This document shows positions 37,176 through 45,533 of a DNA stretch of 64,000 nucleotides, one piece after another. The notes below the pieces were generated by a model, which was not told where the DNA came from, did no database searches, and saw only the letters and a list, made by a program, of their open reading frames with translations. The first letter of the stretch is position 1. Each line of letters starts with the position of its first letter. The position numbers and the translations under genes are program-made. Origin of the DNA: Cyanobacteria bacterium OH_CDB_20 (GTDB taxonomy: Bacteria; Cyanobacteriota; Vampirovibrionia; Gastranaerophilales; Gastranaerophilaceae); contig JAEZIX010000058.1 in assembly GCA_023415935.1 (NCBI GenBank), positions 1 to 64,000 of the forward strand, in the 5' to 3' direction.

Positions 37176-38236
37176 TTTTTGTCCTCGATTTCTTTTATCC
37201 AATTATAGAGTATTTCAGCAGCATCACAAGGTCCAGGAGACGCCTCAGGGTGAAACTGAACTGCTGCAATATTTTTAGAAGGGCAGATAAAACCTTCAAG
37301 AGTATCATCATTGAGATTTTTATGAGTAGCTATGACCGTTTTTGGCAAACTTTTTTCATCTACTGCATAACCATGATTTTGTGATGTCAGAATAACTTTA
37401 TTTGTTCTAACATCAATTACAGGGTGATTTCCACCCCTATGACCGTATTTTAATTTATACGTTTTTGCGCCAAGCACAATGCTTAAAATCTGATATCCCA
37501 AACATATTCCGTAAACTGGAACTTTTCCAATAAGTTTTTTAGCTGTTTCAATCGCGCCTACTGCATCTTCCGGATTGCCCGGACCATTTGAGAGCAGAAC
37601 TGCATCAGGGTTTATAGCCAATATGTCATCAGCAGAGGTATCAGCAGGAAAAATAGTAATGTCACAATCCATATTAACCAAATATTTCAATATGCTTCTT
37701 TTTAAACCAAGGTCAACGAAGGCTATTTTAACACCGCTTCCATTTGTCTGGTACTTAAATTCTGTTGAGCATTTGACCGCAACATCTTTATTCATTTCCC
37801 AGGTTTTTAATTTTTCTCTTATCTCATCAGTAATTTCTTTTGTTGTCACAACGCAAGGAACTGCCCCGATATCTCTTATTGTTGTAGTAAGTGTGCGTGT
37901 ATCTACGCCTGAAATTGCTATCACTCCATTATTTTTAAGATAATTAGATAGCTTTTGAGTACTTCTATAATGGCTTTCAACCTCACAATAGTTTTTGACA
38001 ATAAAACCTTTTGCGTGAACTCTATCACTTTCAAAATCGTAGTCATTAATTCCGTAGTTACCTATTTCAGGGTAAGTCATAACGATAACCTGCTCTGCAT
38101 AAGAAGGGTCCGTTAAAATTTCCTGATAACCAGCCATTGATGTATTAAAGCAGATTTCACCAAAAGCAGTACCTTCTGCCCCGAATGATTTTCCCTCATA
38201 TATATCCCCATTAGCAAGTAACAGAGTTGCTTTCAT
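37160..38236 (-). CDS. carA: Carbamoyl-phosphate synthase small subunit
   Basis: 358 residues. N-terminal CPSase domain (LLLANGDIYEGKSFGAEG; GEICFNTSMAGYQE) and a class I glutamine amidotransferase domain with the Cys nucleophile in YGICLGYQIL and His-Glu in QFHPEASPG. It supplies ammonia from glutamine to CarB. It overlaps pyrF by 26 bp and carB by 16 bp. Confidence 0.97.
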   Translation of the reverse strand: MKATLLLANGDIYEGKSFGAEGTAFGEICFNTSMAGYQEILTDPSYAEQVIVMTYPEIGNYGINDYDFESDRVHAKGFIVKNYCEVESHYRSTQKLSNYLKNNGVIAISGVDTRTLTTTIRDIGAVPCVVTTKEITDEIREKLKTWEMNKDVAVKCSTEFKYQTNGSGVKIAFVDLGLKRSILKYLVNMDCDITIFPADTSADDILAINPDAVLLSNGPGNPEDAVGAIETAKKLIGKVPVYGICLGYQILSIVLGAKTYKLKYGHRGGNHPVIDVRTNKVILTSQNHGYAVDEKSLPKTVIATHKNLNDDTLEGFICPSKNIAAVQFHPEASPGPCDAAEILYNWIKEIEDKKCQRI

Positions 38237-38966
38237 AATATGTCTCCATTTCTTCGTAAATTTTATTCATCGCAAGCACCCTATCATCAGCACTTGTAAC
38301 AGCTCTTCCTATAACTAAATAATCTGCGCCTTCTTGAAGAGCAAAAGTTGGCGTTGCTAGACGCTGTTGGTCATTCTTAGCTGACCATGATGGTCTTATA
38401 CCGGGGCATAAAACTTTGAAATTTTTGCCACAGGCATCTTTTATTCTCCTTGCTTCAAACGAACTTGCGACAATACCTGTAAGTCCGCTTTCTTTAGCAA
38501 GTTTTGCAAGTTCAAGTGCATAGTCATTAACGTTTTTATTTATTTGAAGCTCATTTTTAAGTTTCTCATCACTAATACTTGTTAATATAGTCACCGCAAG
38601 TATTGTAGGCAAATCTTTGCCGAGTTCTTGAGCTACATTATTAGCAGCTTGAGAACATTTTTGCATCATTTCTTTTCCGCCAAGCGCGTGAACATTAAAG
38701 AAATCCGCACCTTTTCTAATAATGTTTTCAGACGCTTTTGCGACTGTATTTGGAATATCCATAAGTTTTACATCAAGGAAATATTTGACATTCATCTCCT
38801 GCATAAGTTCAAAGAGTTTGTCGCCATTGCCTGTATAGAATTGAAGCCCAACTTTAAAAACTCCTACGTAGTCTTTAAGTTCAAGTATTAAATCCCTCGC
38901 CTCTTCAATAGTATCAACATCAAGGGCAAGAACTATTTTTTCTTTAATCTGCTCTTTAAATTTCAT
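38211..38966 (-). CDS. pyrF: Orotidine 5'-phosphate decarboxylase
   Basis: 251 residues. Catalytic Asp-Lys-Asp array FLDVKLMDIPNT (D65, K67, D70), phosphate loop GIRP and a final VIGRAVTSAD. It makes UMP from OMP, the last step of the pathway. Its start overlaps pyrC by 11 bp, and its end overlaps carA by 26 bp. Confidence 0.96.
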   Translation of the reverse strand: MKFKEQIKEKIVLALDVDTIEEARDLILELKDYVGVFKVGLQFYTGNGDKLFELMQEMNVKYFLDVKLMDIPNTVAKASENIIRKGADFFNVHALGGKEMMQKCSQAANNVAQELGKDLPTILAVTILTSISDEKLKNELQINKNVNDYALELAKLAKESGLTGIVASSFEARRIKDACGKNFKVLCPGIRPSWSAKNDQQRLATPTFALQEGADYLVIGRAVTSADDRVLAMNKIYEEMETYYESNSVTC

Positions 38967-40131
38967 TATAATTTCCTTCTATTATTGTTGCTATTGGTTT
39001 TCCTTTGAGTTTCAAGCCTTCAAATGGAGATATTTTGCATTTTGACTTAAAATCTTGTGCTTTAACCACCCATACAAAATCAGGGTCTATTACTGTCAAA
39101 TTAGCCTTTTTGCCTTCTTCTATCGTTCCATAATCTTCTAATTTCAATATTTTGGCAGGATTTACAGTAAATTTCGAAATAATTTCTGAGATTGGTAAAT
39201 AGTCCTTTAAATAATTTAAACTAAGTCCTATGGCAGTTTCAAAACCAGTAAATCCATACGGTGATTTATCAAAAGGCTTTAATTTTTCCGATATTAAGTG
39301 AGGTGCATGGTCTGTTGCAATCGCATCAATTGTACCATCTTTTAAACCTTCAATAACAGCTTCAATATCAGCTTTTTCTCTTAGTGGCGGATTAACTTTA
39401 TAAATACCATTTTCAGGATTAACCATTGATTTATCGAAGACAAAATAATGTGGGGCAGTCTCGCAAGTGACTTTTACACCTTCTTTTTTAGCCTGTCTAA
39501 TTAATTCGATAGACTCTTTTGTAGAAATATGCGCGAAATGATATCTTGCATCAAGTTTTTTGACAACCTCAAGTTCTTTTTTAACAGATAGATATTCGCT
39601 TTCAGGCATATCTTTGTAGTCATAATCTTCTGAATGAGAAGAAATAAGTACATCTTTCTTTAAGGCTTTTTCTAAAAGCTCCATATTTTTAACCGGTACA
39701 CCGTCTTCTGAAAACCCTATTGCGCCAGCTTCAAGCAATGCCTCAAAATCAGTAAGCTCTTTGCCTTCAAACTTTTTAGAAACTGCTGCAAAAGGGAAAA
39801 AGCCAATGCCATTTGCTCTACCGATTGTATATTTTAAAGTTTCAACATTATCAACCTTAGGATAAGTATTTGCCATTGGGCAAATTGCGGTATAACCACC
39901 AGCTAAAGCTGATGCTACACCAGTATCTATTGTTTCTTTATCTTCAAACCCTGGTTCACGTAAGTGGCAGTGCATATCAATAAAACCAGGCGCAATAATT
40001 TTTCCTGTTAAGTCAATTCCGCACGAATCAATTTTACCGATTTTTGATATTATTCCGTTTTGAATTTCAATATCAAAAATACCGTCAATATTATTTTTGG
40101 GAGATATTATTCTTGCGTTTTTAAGTATCAT
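38956..40131 (-). CDS. pyrC: Dihydroorotase
   Basis: 391 residues, class I dihydroorotase. Metal and substrate motif DMHCHLREPG (52-61, H54, H56 and R58), SSHSED, YHFAHIST, CETAPHY and TDHAPH. It cyclises carbamoyl aspartate to dihydroorotate. ATGA-type 4-bp overlap with pyrB upstream. Confidence 0.96.
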   Translation of the reverse strand: MILKNARIISPKNNIDGIFDIEIQNGIISKIGKIDSCGIDLTGKIIAPGFIDMHCHLREPGFEDKETIDTGVASALAGGYTAICPMANTYPKVDNVETLKYTIGRANGIGFFPFAAVSKKFEGKELTDFEALLEAGAIGFSEDGVPVKNMELLEKALKKDVLISSHSEDYDYKDMPESEYLSVKKELEVVKKLDARYHFAHISTKESIELIRQAKKEGVKVTCETAPHYFVFDKSMVNPENGIYKVNPPLREKADIEAVIEGLKDGTIDAIATDHAPHLISEKLKPFDKSPYGFTGFETAIGLSLNYLKDYLPISEIISKFTVNPAKILKLEDYGTIEEGKKANLTVIDPDFVWVVKAQDFKSKCKISPFEGLKLKGKPIATIIEGNYNEI

Positions 40132-41024
40132 TTATCGCTCCTTAAAATCGTTTCAAGAACCGCCATTCTAATGAATACACCATTTCTTGCCTGGGTAAGT
40201 ATAGTTTGACCTTTTAAACTGTCTAACAGCTCTGATGTAATTTCTAAGCCTCTATTAACAGGCCCCGGGTGCATGAGTATAGCTTTCGGTGCGTACTTTT
40301 CAAGGAGTTTTGTATTCAATTGATATTTTCTAATATACTCATCTTCAGGAAAATCATTATGGAATCGCTCTTTTTGCACTCTCAACGCCATAACAACATC
40401 AGCATCTTTTAAGGCTTCTTCCATATTCTCAGTCCAATTTGCCTGAAAATCAAACTCGGGTCTAAAATACGAAGGTGAACATACATGTAAATCACAATCA
40501 TATTTACTCAAAAGACTTATATTTGAACGAAAAACCCTTGAATGGAAAACATCTCCGATTATTACAATCTTCTTACCCTCGATTGATTTCAGTTTTTGCC
40601 TCATCGTATAAAAGTCCAAAAGCGCCTGCGTGGGATGTGCCGATTTACCTTCACCAGCATTCACAAATCTTAAGGGGAATTGAACTTCATCAAGTGCCCT
40701 CTTAATAATCCCATCTTCTGGATGCCTTATTATGATTGCGTTTATTCCTATTGCATAAAGATTTTCAAAAGTGTCTTTATAAGATTCACCTTTTGTAAAT
40801 GAAGATTTTTCAACTCCAAAATCAAGAGTATGAACCCCAAGCCTTCTTGCTGCAATTTCAAACGAGAACCTTGTGCGGGTTGAGTTTTCAAGAAACATAA
40901 AAGCAACAGCATTATCTTGGACGTGGGATTTTGCTTCATCTTTTTCAAATTTTTCAGCTAGTGAAATAATATGTTCTATTTCATCAACTGATAAACTTTT
41001 AATATCTACAAGATTCTTAAACAC
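40128..41024 (-). CDS. pyrB: Aspartate carbamoyltransferase catalytic subunit
   Basis: 298 residues. Carbamoyl-phosphate loop ENSTRTRFSFE (S48-R52), aspartate-site HPTQALLD, ALRVQKERF and HPGPVNRG near the end. Forms carbamoyl aspartate. There is no pyrI regulatory subunit, so it is not expected to be the CTP-regulated E. coli type. It overlaps pyrE by 8 bp and pyrC by 4 bp. Confidence 0.96.
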   Translation of the reverse strand: MFKNLVDIKSLSVDEIEHIISLAEKFEKDEAKSHVQDNAVAFMFLENSTRTRFSFEIAARRLGVHTLDFGVEKSSFTKGESYKDTFENLYAIGINAIIIRHPEDGIIKRALDEVQFPLRFVNAGEGKSAHPTQALLDFYTMRQKLKSIEGKKIVIIGDVFHSRVFRSNISLLSKYDCDLHVCSPSYFRPEFDFQANWTENMEEALKDADVVMALRVQKERFHNDFPEDEYIRKYQLNTKLLEKYAPKAILMHPGPVNRGLEITSELLDSLKGQTILTQARNGVFIRMAVLETILRSDK

Positions 41025-41595
41025 TTGTTTTTACCTCTTGTCTGCTTCCTGGTTTTTCAATAGGTACGCCAGCTTTGCAAAGCGGGCAATCTTCAGGATT
41101 ATAAGTAACAGGGTCAACTTGAATTAAAGATTTGATATCAAACTCAGTTTTTCCTGATGTTCTATCGACGATGCATCCGACAGCAACAATTTCAGCGCCA
41201 AAATCTTTTATAGCTTCTTTCGTTTCTTTGATTGTTCTTGCTGTTGTAATTACATCTTCAATAATGACAACTTTTTCACCTTGTTTAAGAGTATAACCTC
41301 TTCTTAATTGCATTTCTCCATCTTTTCTTTCAACAAAAAGATTTCGTTTTTTAGATTGTTTTGCAACCTCATAGCCGATAATCACAGCACCCACTGCAGG
41401 CGCAATTACAGTATCAAACTCTAAATCTGATAATTTTTCAGCTATTAATTTGCCGATTTTCTCTGTATATTCAGGGTATTGATAGAGTTTTGCACACTGA
41501 AAATAAGTGTCTGAGTGAAGTCCAGATGTAAGGCAAAAATGCCCGTTTAATAGCCCTTCTGTCTTTTTTAACATATCTAAAACTTGATTATCCAT
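41017..41595 (-). CDS. pyrE: Orotate phosphoribosyltransferase
   Basis: 192 residues. PRPP-binding VVIIEDVITTARTIKE, VERKDGEMQLRRGY and a C-terminal CPLC segment seen in one branch of the family. It joins orotate and PRPP to OMP. It begins directly after the pyrD stop. Confidence 0.95.
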   Translation of the reverse strand: MDNQVLDMLKKTEGLLNGHFCLTSGLHSDTYFQCAKLYQYPEYTEKIGKLIAEKLSDLEFDTVIAPAVGAVIIGYEVAKQSKKRNLFVERKDGEMQLRRGYTLKQGEKVVIIEDVITTARTIKETKEAIKDFGAEIVAVGCIVDRTSGKTEFDIKSLIQVDPVTYNPEDCPLCKAGVPIEKPGSRQEVKTSV

Positions 41596-42531
41596 TTATT
41601 TTGCCTCCATTAATGCTTTCTGAAGCTCAACAATCGAGCTAAATCCGTTATTTTTCATAAATTCTTTAAGTTCATTCGTCAAATCTTCAGCAATCGTTGG
41701 GTGAGTGAAGTTTGCAGTTCCAATTTGAACAGCGCTTGCACCAACTGAGAAGAATTCAAAAATATCCTCAAGAGAATAAATTCCGCCGATGCCTATAACA
41801 GGGATGTTTACGACAGATTTGATTCTCTTCACCGCACCAAGCGCAATAGGTTTAATACAAGGACCTGAAAGCCCGCCTTGGACTTCTTCTTTATGAAAAT
41901 TACCATTTTTAAAGTTTAATTTTAAACCTAATCCCTTTACCGTATTTATAGCAGAGATTGCGTTTACCCCTGCTTTTTCAGCGGCAACTGCAATTTTTTC
42001 AATCGAAGTTACATTCGGCGTAAGTTTTACTATGATATTTTTAGAAAATATATTTCTAACCTCTGAAACTAACTCTCGCAAGGTGTTTTCATCAGTGCCA
42101 AACTCTAAACATCCTACCTTAACATTCGGACAAGAAAGATTAAGCTCAATACAATTAATTTCATTATCTTCTGCAAGTTTTGCAAGCTCAAGATATTCTT
42201 CCTTAGTTGAACCAGCTAAATTCAATGCAAAGTCAATTTTATTTGCTTTTAGCATTGGCAAAATATAGGTTATAAAAGATTTTATACCCATATTTTCAAG
42301 CCCAACTGAATTTATCAGACCTTGGTTTACTTCAAAAAGCCTTCTCCACTGATTACCTTCTCTTGGTTCTACAGATATTGCTTTTGTAACAATCGCGCCA
42401 AGCCTTGGAACCTCTAAAAATCTTGCATACTCCATTGCATAGCCGTATGTGCCTGATGCTGTCATAATCGGTGATTTTATATTGAATCCGTTTAAATTTA
42501 TACTTAAATCAATACCGTTTTCTACTGCCAT
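41596..42531 (-). CDS. pyrD: Dihydroorotate dehydrogenase, class 1B catalytic subunit
   Basis: 311 residues. FMN-site ASGTYGYAMEYA, the catalytic Cys loop LNLSCPNVK, AINTVKG and GIGGIYSLEDIFEFFSVGAS. Class 1B enzymes pass electrons through PyrK to NAD+, which fits the pyrK gene directly upstream (10-bp overlap) and growth without oxygen. Confidence 0.95.
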   Translation of the reverse strand: MAVENGIDLSINLNGFNIKSPIMTASGTYGYAMEYARFLEVPRLGAIVTKAISVEPREGNQWRRLFEVNQGLINSVGLENMGIKSFITYILPMLKANKIDFALNLAGSTKEEYLELAKLAEDNEINCIELNLSCPNVKVGCLEFGTDENTLRELVSEVRNIFSKNIIVKLTPNVTSIEKIAVAAEKAGVNAISAINTVKGLGLKLNFKNGNFHKEEVQGGLSGPCIKPIALGAVKRIKSVVNIPVIGIGGIYSLEDIFEFFSVGASAVQIGTANFTHPTIAEDLTNELKEFMKNNGFSSIVELQKALMEAK

Positions 42532-43271
42532 AAAAGTTCATCTCCTTTAAACACAGGTCCATCTTGACAAACTGATGCCATTTTGCCGTTTTTACGTTTT
42601 ATAACGCAGCCTCTACAAACACCTATTCCACAAGCCATAACTTTTTCCATTGCAATTTCTGTCGGGATATTATACTTTTCGCCGAGCTCTGCAACTGCTT
42701 TCAATACTGGCGTTGGACCGCAGCTATATATTTTTTCAGGTTTATATTGTTCAACAAACTCGTCAAAATAATCAACAACTCTGCCTTTTTTACCTATTGA
42801 ACCATCATCGGTCACTACTTCATCAATTTTAAGCCCTTTAGGCACATATTTTTCACTTAAAAAACCTGCAACTGCAAGTGAATCAATACCCATACTATCT
42901 AAAACTTCCTTTAGATAAAAAACAGGTGCAATGCCAACGCCTGCACCTATTAATAAAGATTTTTTGTTTTCTATTGAAAAACTATTCCCTAATGCCCCTA
43001 TAAAATCAATGGTATCGCCAATTTTTAACGAATTTAAGTATTTTGTACCTTTTCCGATTTGTTTTATTAAAACTCCAACATTTCGATTATTGTATGTAAA
43101 AACAGAGAACGGCCTTCTTAAAATCAATCCCTCACAGAGTATCGAAACAAATTGACCCGGTTTTACATTCATATCATAAGGAATCTCAAATGACATATAA
43201 AACATACCTTCTGCGACAGTGTTTATGCTTGTCACTATTCCTTTATGTATCTTTTTCTCTTTAGTAATCAT
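42522..43271 (-). CDS. pyrK: Dihydroorotate dehydrogenase electron-transfer subunit
   Basis: 249 residues from the ATG at 43271. FAD domain (RPFSVF), NAD domain (GAGVGIAPVFYLKEVL, YSCGPTPVL) and a C-terminal [2Fe-2S] site CGIGVCRGC...C. First gene of the pyr operon. The start is uncertain: the ATG at 43271 has AAGGA 13 nt upstream, the ATG at 43292 sits straight after the terminator T-tract without a ribosome site, and one at 43310 lies inside the attenuator hairpin. The choice follows the ribosome site and usual family length. Confidence 0.93.
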   Translation of the reverse strand: MITKEKKIHKGIVTSINTVAEGMFYMSFEIPYDMNVKPGQFVSILCEGLILRRPFSVFTYNNRNVGVLIKQIGKGTKYLNSLKIGDTIDFIGALGNSFSIENKKSLLIGAGVGIAPVFYLKEVLDSMGIDSLAVAGFLSEKYVPKGLKIDEVVTDDGSIGKKGRVVDYFDEFVEQYKPEKIYSCGPTPVLKAVAELGEKYNIPTEIAMEKVMACGIGVCRGCVIKRKNGKMASVCQDGPVFKGDELLWQ

Positions 43272-43292
43272 ATTAGTTAAATTATCCTTCAT

Positions 43293-43321
43293 AAAAAAAG
43301 AGAAAAGCAAATGCTTTTCCC
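43293..43321 (-). terminator. Attenuator of the pyr operon
   Basis: Minus strand GGGAAAAGC-ATTT-GCTTTTCTC, a 9-bp stem with one G-T pair, followed by seven T. It begins 4 nt after the leader-peptide stop and ends at the pyrK start region. A ribosome halted at that stop would cover the first arm and let transcription continue. Confidence 0.75.
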
Positions 43322-43325
43322 TTGT

Positions 43326-43370
43326 TTAATATATCTTGTATTCAGTTTTTTCGTAAAAAACTCTTTTCAT
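43326..43370 (-). CDS. pyr operon leader peptide (14 residues)
   Basis: MKRVFYEKTEYKIY then TAA, with TGAGGAAATA before ATG (well-spaced ribosome site). Within it, 43344-43362 forms a perfect hairpin AGTTTTTT-ACG-AAAAAACT with a run of six U, a plausible UTP-sensitive pause site. The stop is 4 nt before the attenuator stem. The arrangement of promoter, leader peptide, U-tract pause and terminator is that of pyrBI/pyrE attenuation in enterobacteria. Inferred from sequence only. Confidence 0.6.
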   Translation of the reverse strand: MKRVFYEKTEYKIY

Positions 43371-43395
43371 TATTTCCTCAACCGATTTTTTCTAC

Positions 43396-43423
43396 CGTAT
43401 CACAAGAGAAATTACTATGTCAA
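43396..43423 (-). promoter_or_regulatory. Promoter of the pyr operon
   Basis: Minus strand TTGACA (43418-43423, perfect -35), 16-bp spacer, extended -10 TGTGATACG (GATACG at 43396-43401). Predicted start near 43389, about 20 nt before the leader peptide ATG. Confidence 0.7.
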
Positions 43424-43478
43424 ACAATTTAAAAGATATTATTACAAAATATAAAACTTAAATGCTGAATTTTTATTA

Positions 43479-43484
43479 TATAAT
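43479..43484 (+). promoter_or_regulatory. -10 box of nadE, leaderless arrangement
   Basis: TATAAT ends 6 bp before the nadE ATG, so transcription should begin at or next to the start codon. There is no Shine-Dalgarno and no good -35 box. Confidence 0.5.
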
Positions 43485-43490
43485 GGTCGT

Positions 43491-45458
43491 ATGAATAACA
43501 ATGACAATGTAAAAACAGAAAAATTTGCAGATTTACCAAAAGAAAAAGGTAATATCGGTATGGCTCAACTTAATCCTATAGTCGGAAATGTTGAGTACAA
43601 TGCTAAAAAAGTTTTGCAATATATTCAAAAAGCTGAAGATTTAGAACTGGATTTAGTTGTTTTTCCTGAGCTTGCACTTATGGGCTATCCTATTCAAGAT
43701 ACTATCGATAGGCACCCTGTTTTTGTTGAAGAAAACGTAAAATGGCTAAAAGCAATCGCAAAAGAAACAGGAAAAACAAGAGCGCTTGTTGGTTTTATTG
43801 AACCAAGACATCAAGAAAAAGTGGTTGGGAAGAAATATTTTAATGCATTAGCAATACTTGGCGATGGTAAAATTCTTGGAATAGTCAGAAAATCCCTGCT
43901 CCCAACATATTCTGAATTCAATGATTACAGATATCAAGAACCTTCACCTGTTTCAGGGGTTCAACCGGCTGATACACTTTGCAATTTGTCAGAAGAAAAT
44001 ATAAAAGAACAAAGCAAATTAATAGAGATAAATGGCTTAAAGTATGCCATTTCAATATGCGAAGACATATGGAACGACCATGAATTTTTCTCAAGCCCTA
44101 TGTATAAAAAAGACCCTATCGCAGAACTTGCAGAAGAAGTGCCTAACGTTTTCATAAACGCATCAGCATCCCCTTCAAGAGCAAGAAAAGAACAGCTAAA
44201 ACATAATATGCTTTCTTTTATTTCAAAAAAATATGAAACGCCAGTTGTATATGTAAATCAAGTTGGAGCAATAGATGACAGCTCTTTTGACGGCACAAGC
44301 AGAGCATACAATAAAGAAGGAAAACTATTTGCAAGAGCAAAATCTTTTGAAGAAGGGCTTTTTATAGTAAATCCGATTACAAACTTCGGAACAGTTTATG
44401 AGCTTCCAAAGGGCTTAGAACAAACACTTACAGAGCTTAAGGAATTTTCGCTTGACTATGAAAATGACCTTGAAAGAACATACCTAACTGTAACGCAAGG
44501 AATACGTGATTATTTCGCAAAAAATGGTTTTAAAAGAGCGGTTCTTGGGCTCTCTGGTGGACTTGATTCAACGGTTTCAGCTGTACTTTTAGCAGACGCC
44601 CTTGGCAAAGAAAATGTCTTTGGAGTAAGTATGCCTTCTAAAATTACAAGCTCAGAAAGTAAAAATGACGCAAAAGAACTTGCAGAAAATTTAGGAATAA
44701 ATTTTGCAGAAACTCCAATTAAAGAAATGGTTACAACAACAAATTCTGCGCTTGAAAACTTATTTTCTCAAGTCGAAAACAAATGGGACTGCCGCTACAA
44801 AGAAACATTCACCCAAGATAACATCCAAGCCCGTTCTCGCGCAATGTTTTTATGGGGAATTGCAAACGAATTTGCAAGTTGTATTCCTATTGCAACATCA
44901 GATAAATCAGAGCTTTATATGGGATATGCAACCATAAACGGTGATATGTCAGGCGGTTTTGCACCTATTGCAGATATTCCAAAAACGAAACTCTTTGCCT
45001 TCGCAAGATGGCTAAATCAAAACAGAGAGCAAAAAAATGCAATCCCTGAGGCAATCATAGAAAAACGCCCCGGAGCTGAGCTTGCGATAAACCCTGAAAC
45101 AGGAAAACCACTAATAGCAGAAGATGCTCTAATGCCATATGAATTCTTGGATGAAGTAATTTGGCGTATAGAAAACAAACACGAAAGCTACGTCGATATG
45201 CTAAATTCAACTTTCTTATACGAGAAAAAAGAAACCGTCTCAAAAGCACAAAAAATCGAATGGCTGGACAAATTCTACCGCAGAATGTCAACAGCACTTT
45301 ATAAATGGTCAATCTTACCACCATCAGTAATTGTAGAGCCCCGTTCAATAATTAAAGCTGACTATAAACAACCTATAACATCTAAAATAAATTACAAAGA
45401 ACTTTCTGAAGAAGAAATATCAAGAAGATTATCAGAAGCAGTCAAAGTTTCCCTCTAA
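43491..45458 (+). CDS. nadE: Glutamine-dependent NAD+ synthase
   Basis: 655 residues. An N-terminal nitrilase-type glutaminase domain (Glu in VVFPELALMGYP about 57, Cys in SICEDIW about 190) joins a C-terminal synthetase domain with the PP-loop LGLSGGLDST (about 353) and SDKSELYMGY. It amidates deamido-NAD using glutamine. There is no ribosome site, and TATAAT sits 6 bp upstream, suggesting a leaderless message. An internal ATG (43561) would remove the first strand of the glutaminase domain, so the longer start is kept. Confidence 0.95.
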   Translation: MNNNDNVKTEKFADLPKEKGNIGMAQLNPIVGNVEYNAKKVLQYIQKAEDLELDLVVFPELALMGYPIQDTIDRHPVFVEENVKWLKAIAKETGKTRALVGFIEPRHQEKVVGKKYFNALAILGDGKILGIVRKSLLPTYSEFNDYRYQEPSPVSGVQPADTLCNLSEENIKEQSKLIEINGLKYAISICEDIWNDHEFFSSPMYKKDPIAELAEEVPNVFINASASPSRARKEQLKHNMLSFISKKYETPVVYVNQVGAIDDSSFDGTSRAYNKEGKLFARAKSFEEGLFIVNPITNFGTVYELPKGLEQTLTELKEFSLDYENDLERTYLTVTQGIRDYFAKNGFKRAVLGLSGGLDSTVSAVLLADALGKENVFGVSMPSKITSSESKNDAKELAENLGINFAETPIKEMVTTTNSALENLFSQVENKWDCRYKETFTQDNIQARSRAMFLWGIANEFASCIPIATSDKSELYMGYATINGDMSGGFAPIADIPKTKLFAFARWLNQNREQKNAIPEAIIEKRPGAELAINPETGKPLIAEDALMPYEFLDEVIWRIENKHESYVDMLNSTFLYEKKETVSKAQKIEWLDKFYRRMSTALYKWSILPPSVIVEPRSIIKADYKQPITSKINYKELSEEEISRRLSEAVKVSL

Positions 45459-45467
45459 AACTTCCAA

Positions 45468-45498
45468 ATAAAAAGGGAGCAACTGATAGTGTCGCTCC
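45468..45498 (-). terminator. Terminator of the beta-repeat calcium-loop gene
   Basis: Minus strand GGAGC...GCTCC hairpin with one inner mismatch, followed by CTTTTTATTT. It also lies just after nadE (+), for which no T-tract follows. Confidence 0.6.
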
Positions 45499-45533
45499 GT
45501 ATTCCAACTCGTTGTTATTGTATATTGTAAGTC

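Noticed and set aside
37176..37202. Nine extra N-terminal residues of carB
   Set aside because: The ribosome site GAGGA fits the ATG at 37175, and family members start there.
43272..43310. Earlier start of pyrK at 43310
   Set aside because: That ATG lies inside the attenuator hairpin and has no ribosome site.
43293..43423. PyrR-type attenuation of the pyr operon
   Set aside because: No pyrR in the operon and no separate antiterminator or binding loop; the leader peptide arrangement explains the sequence better.
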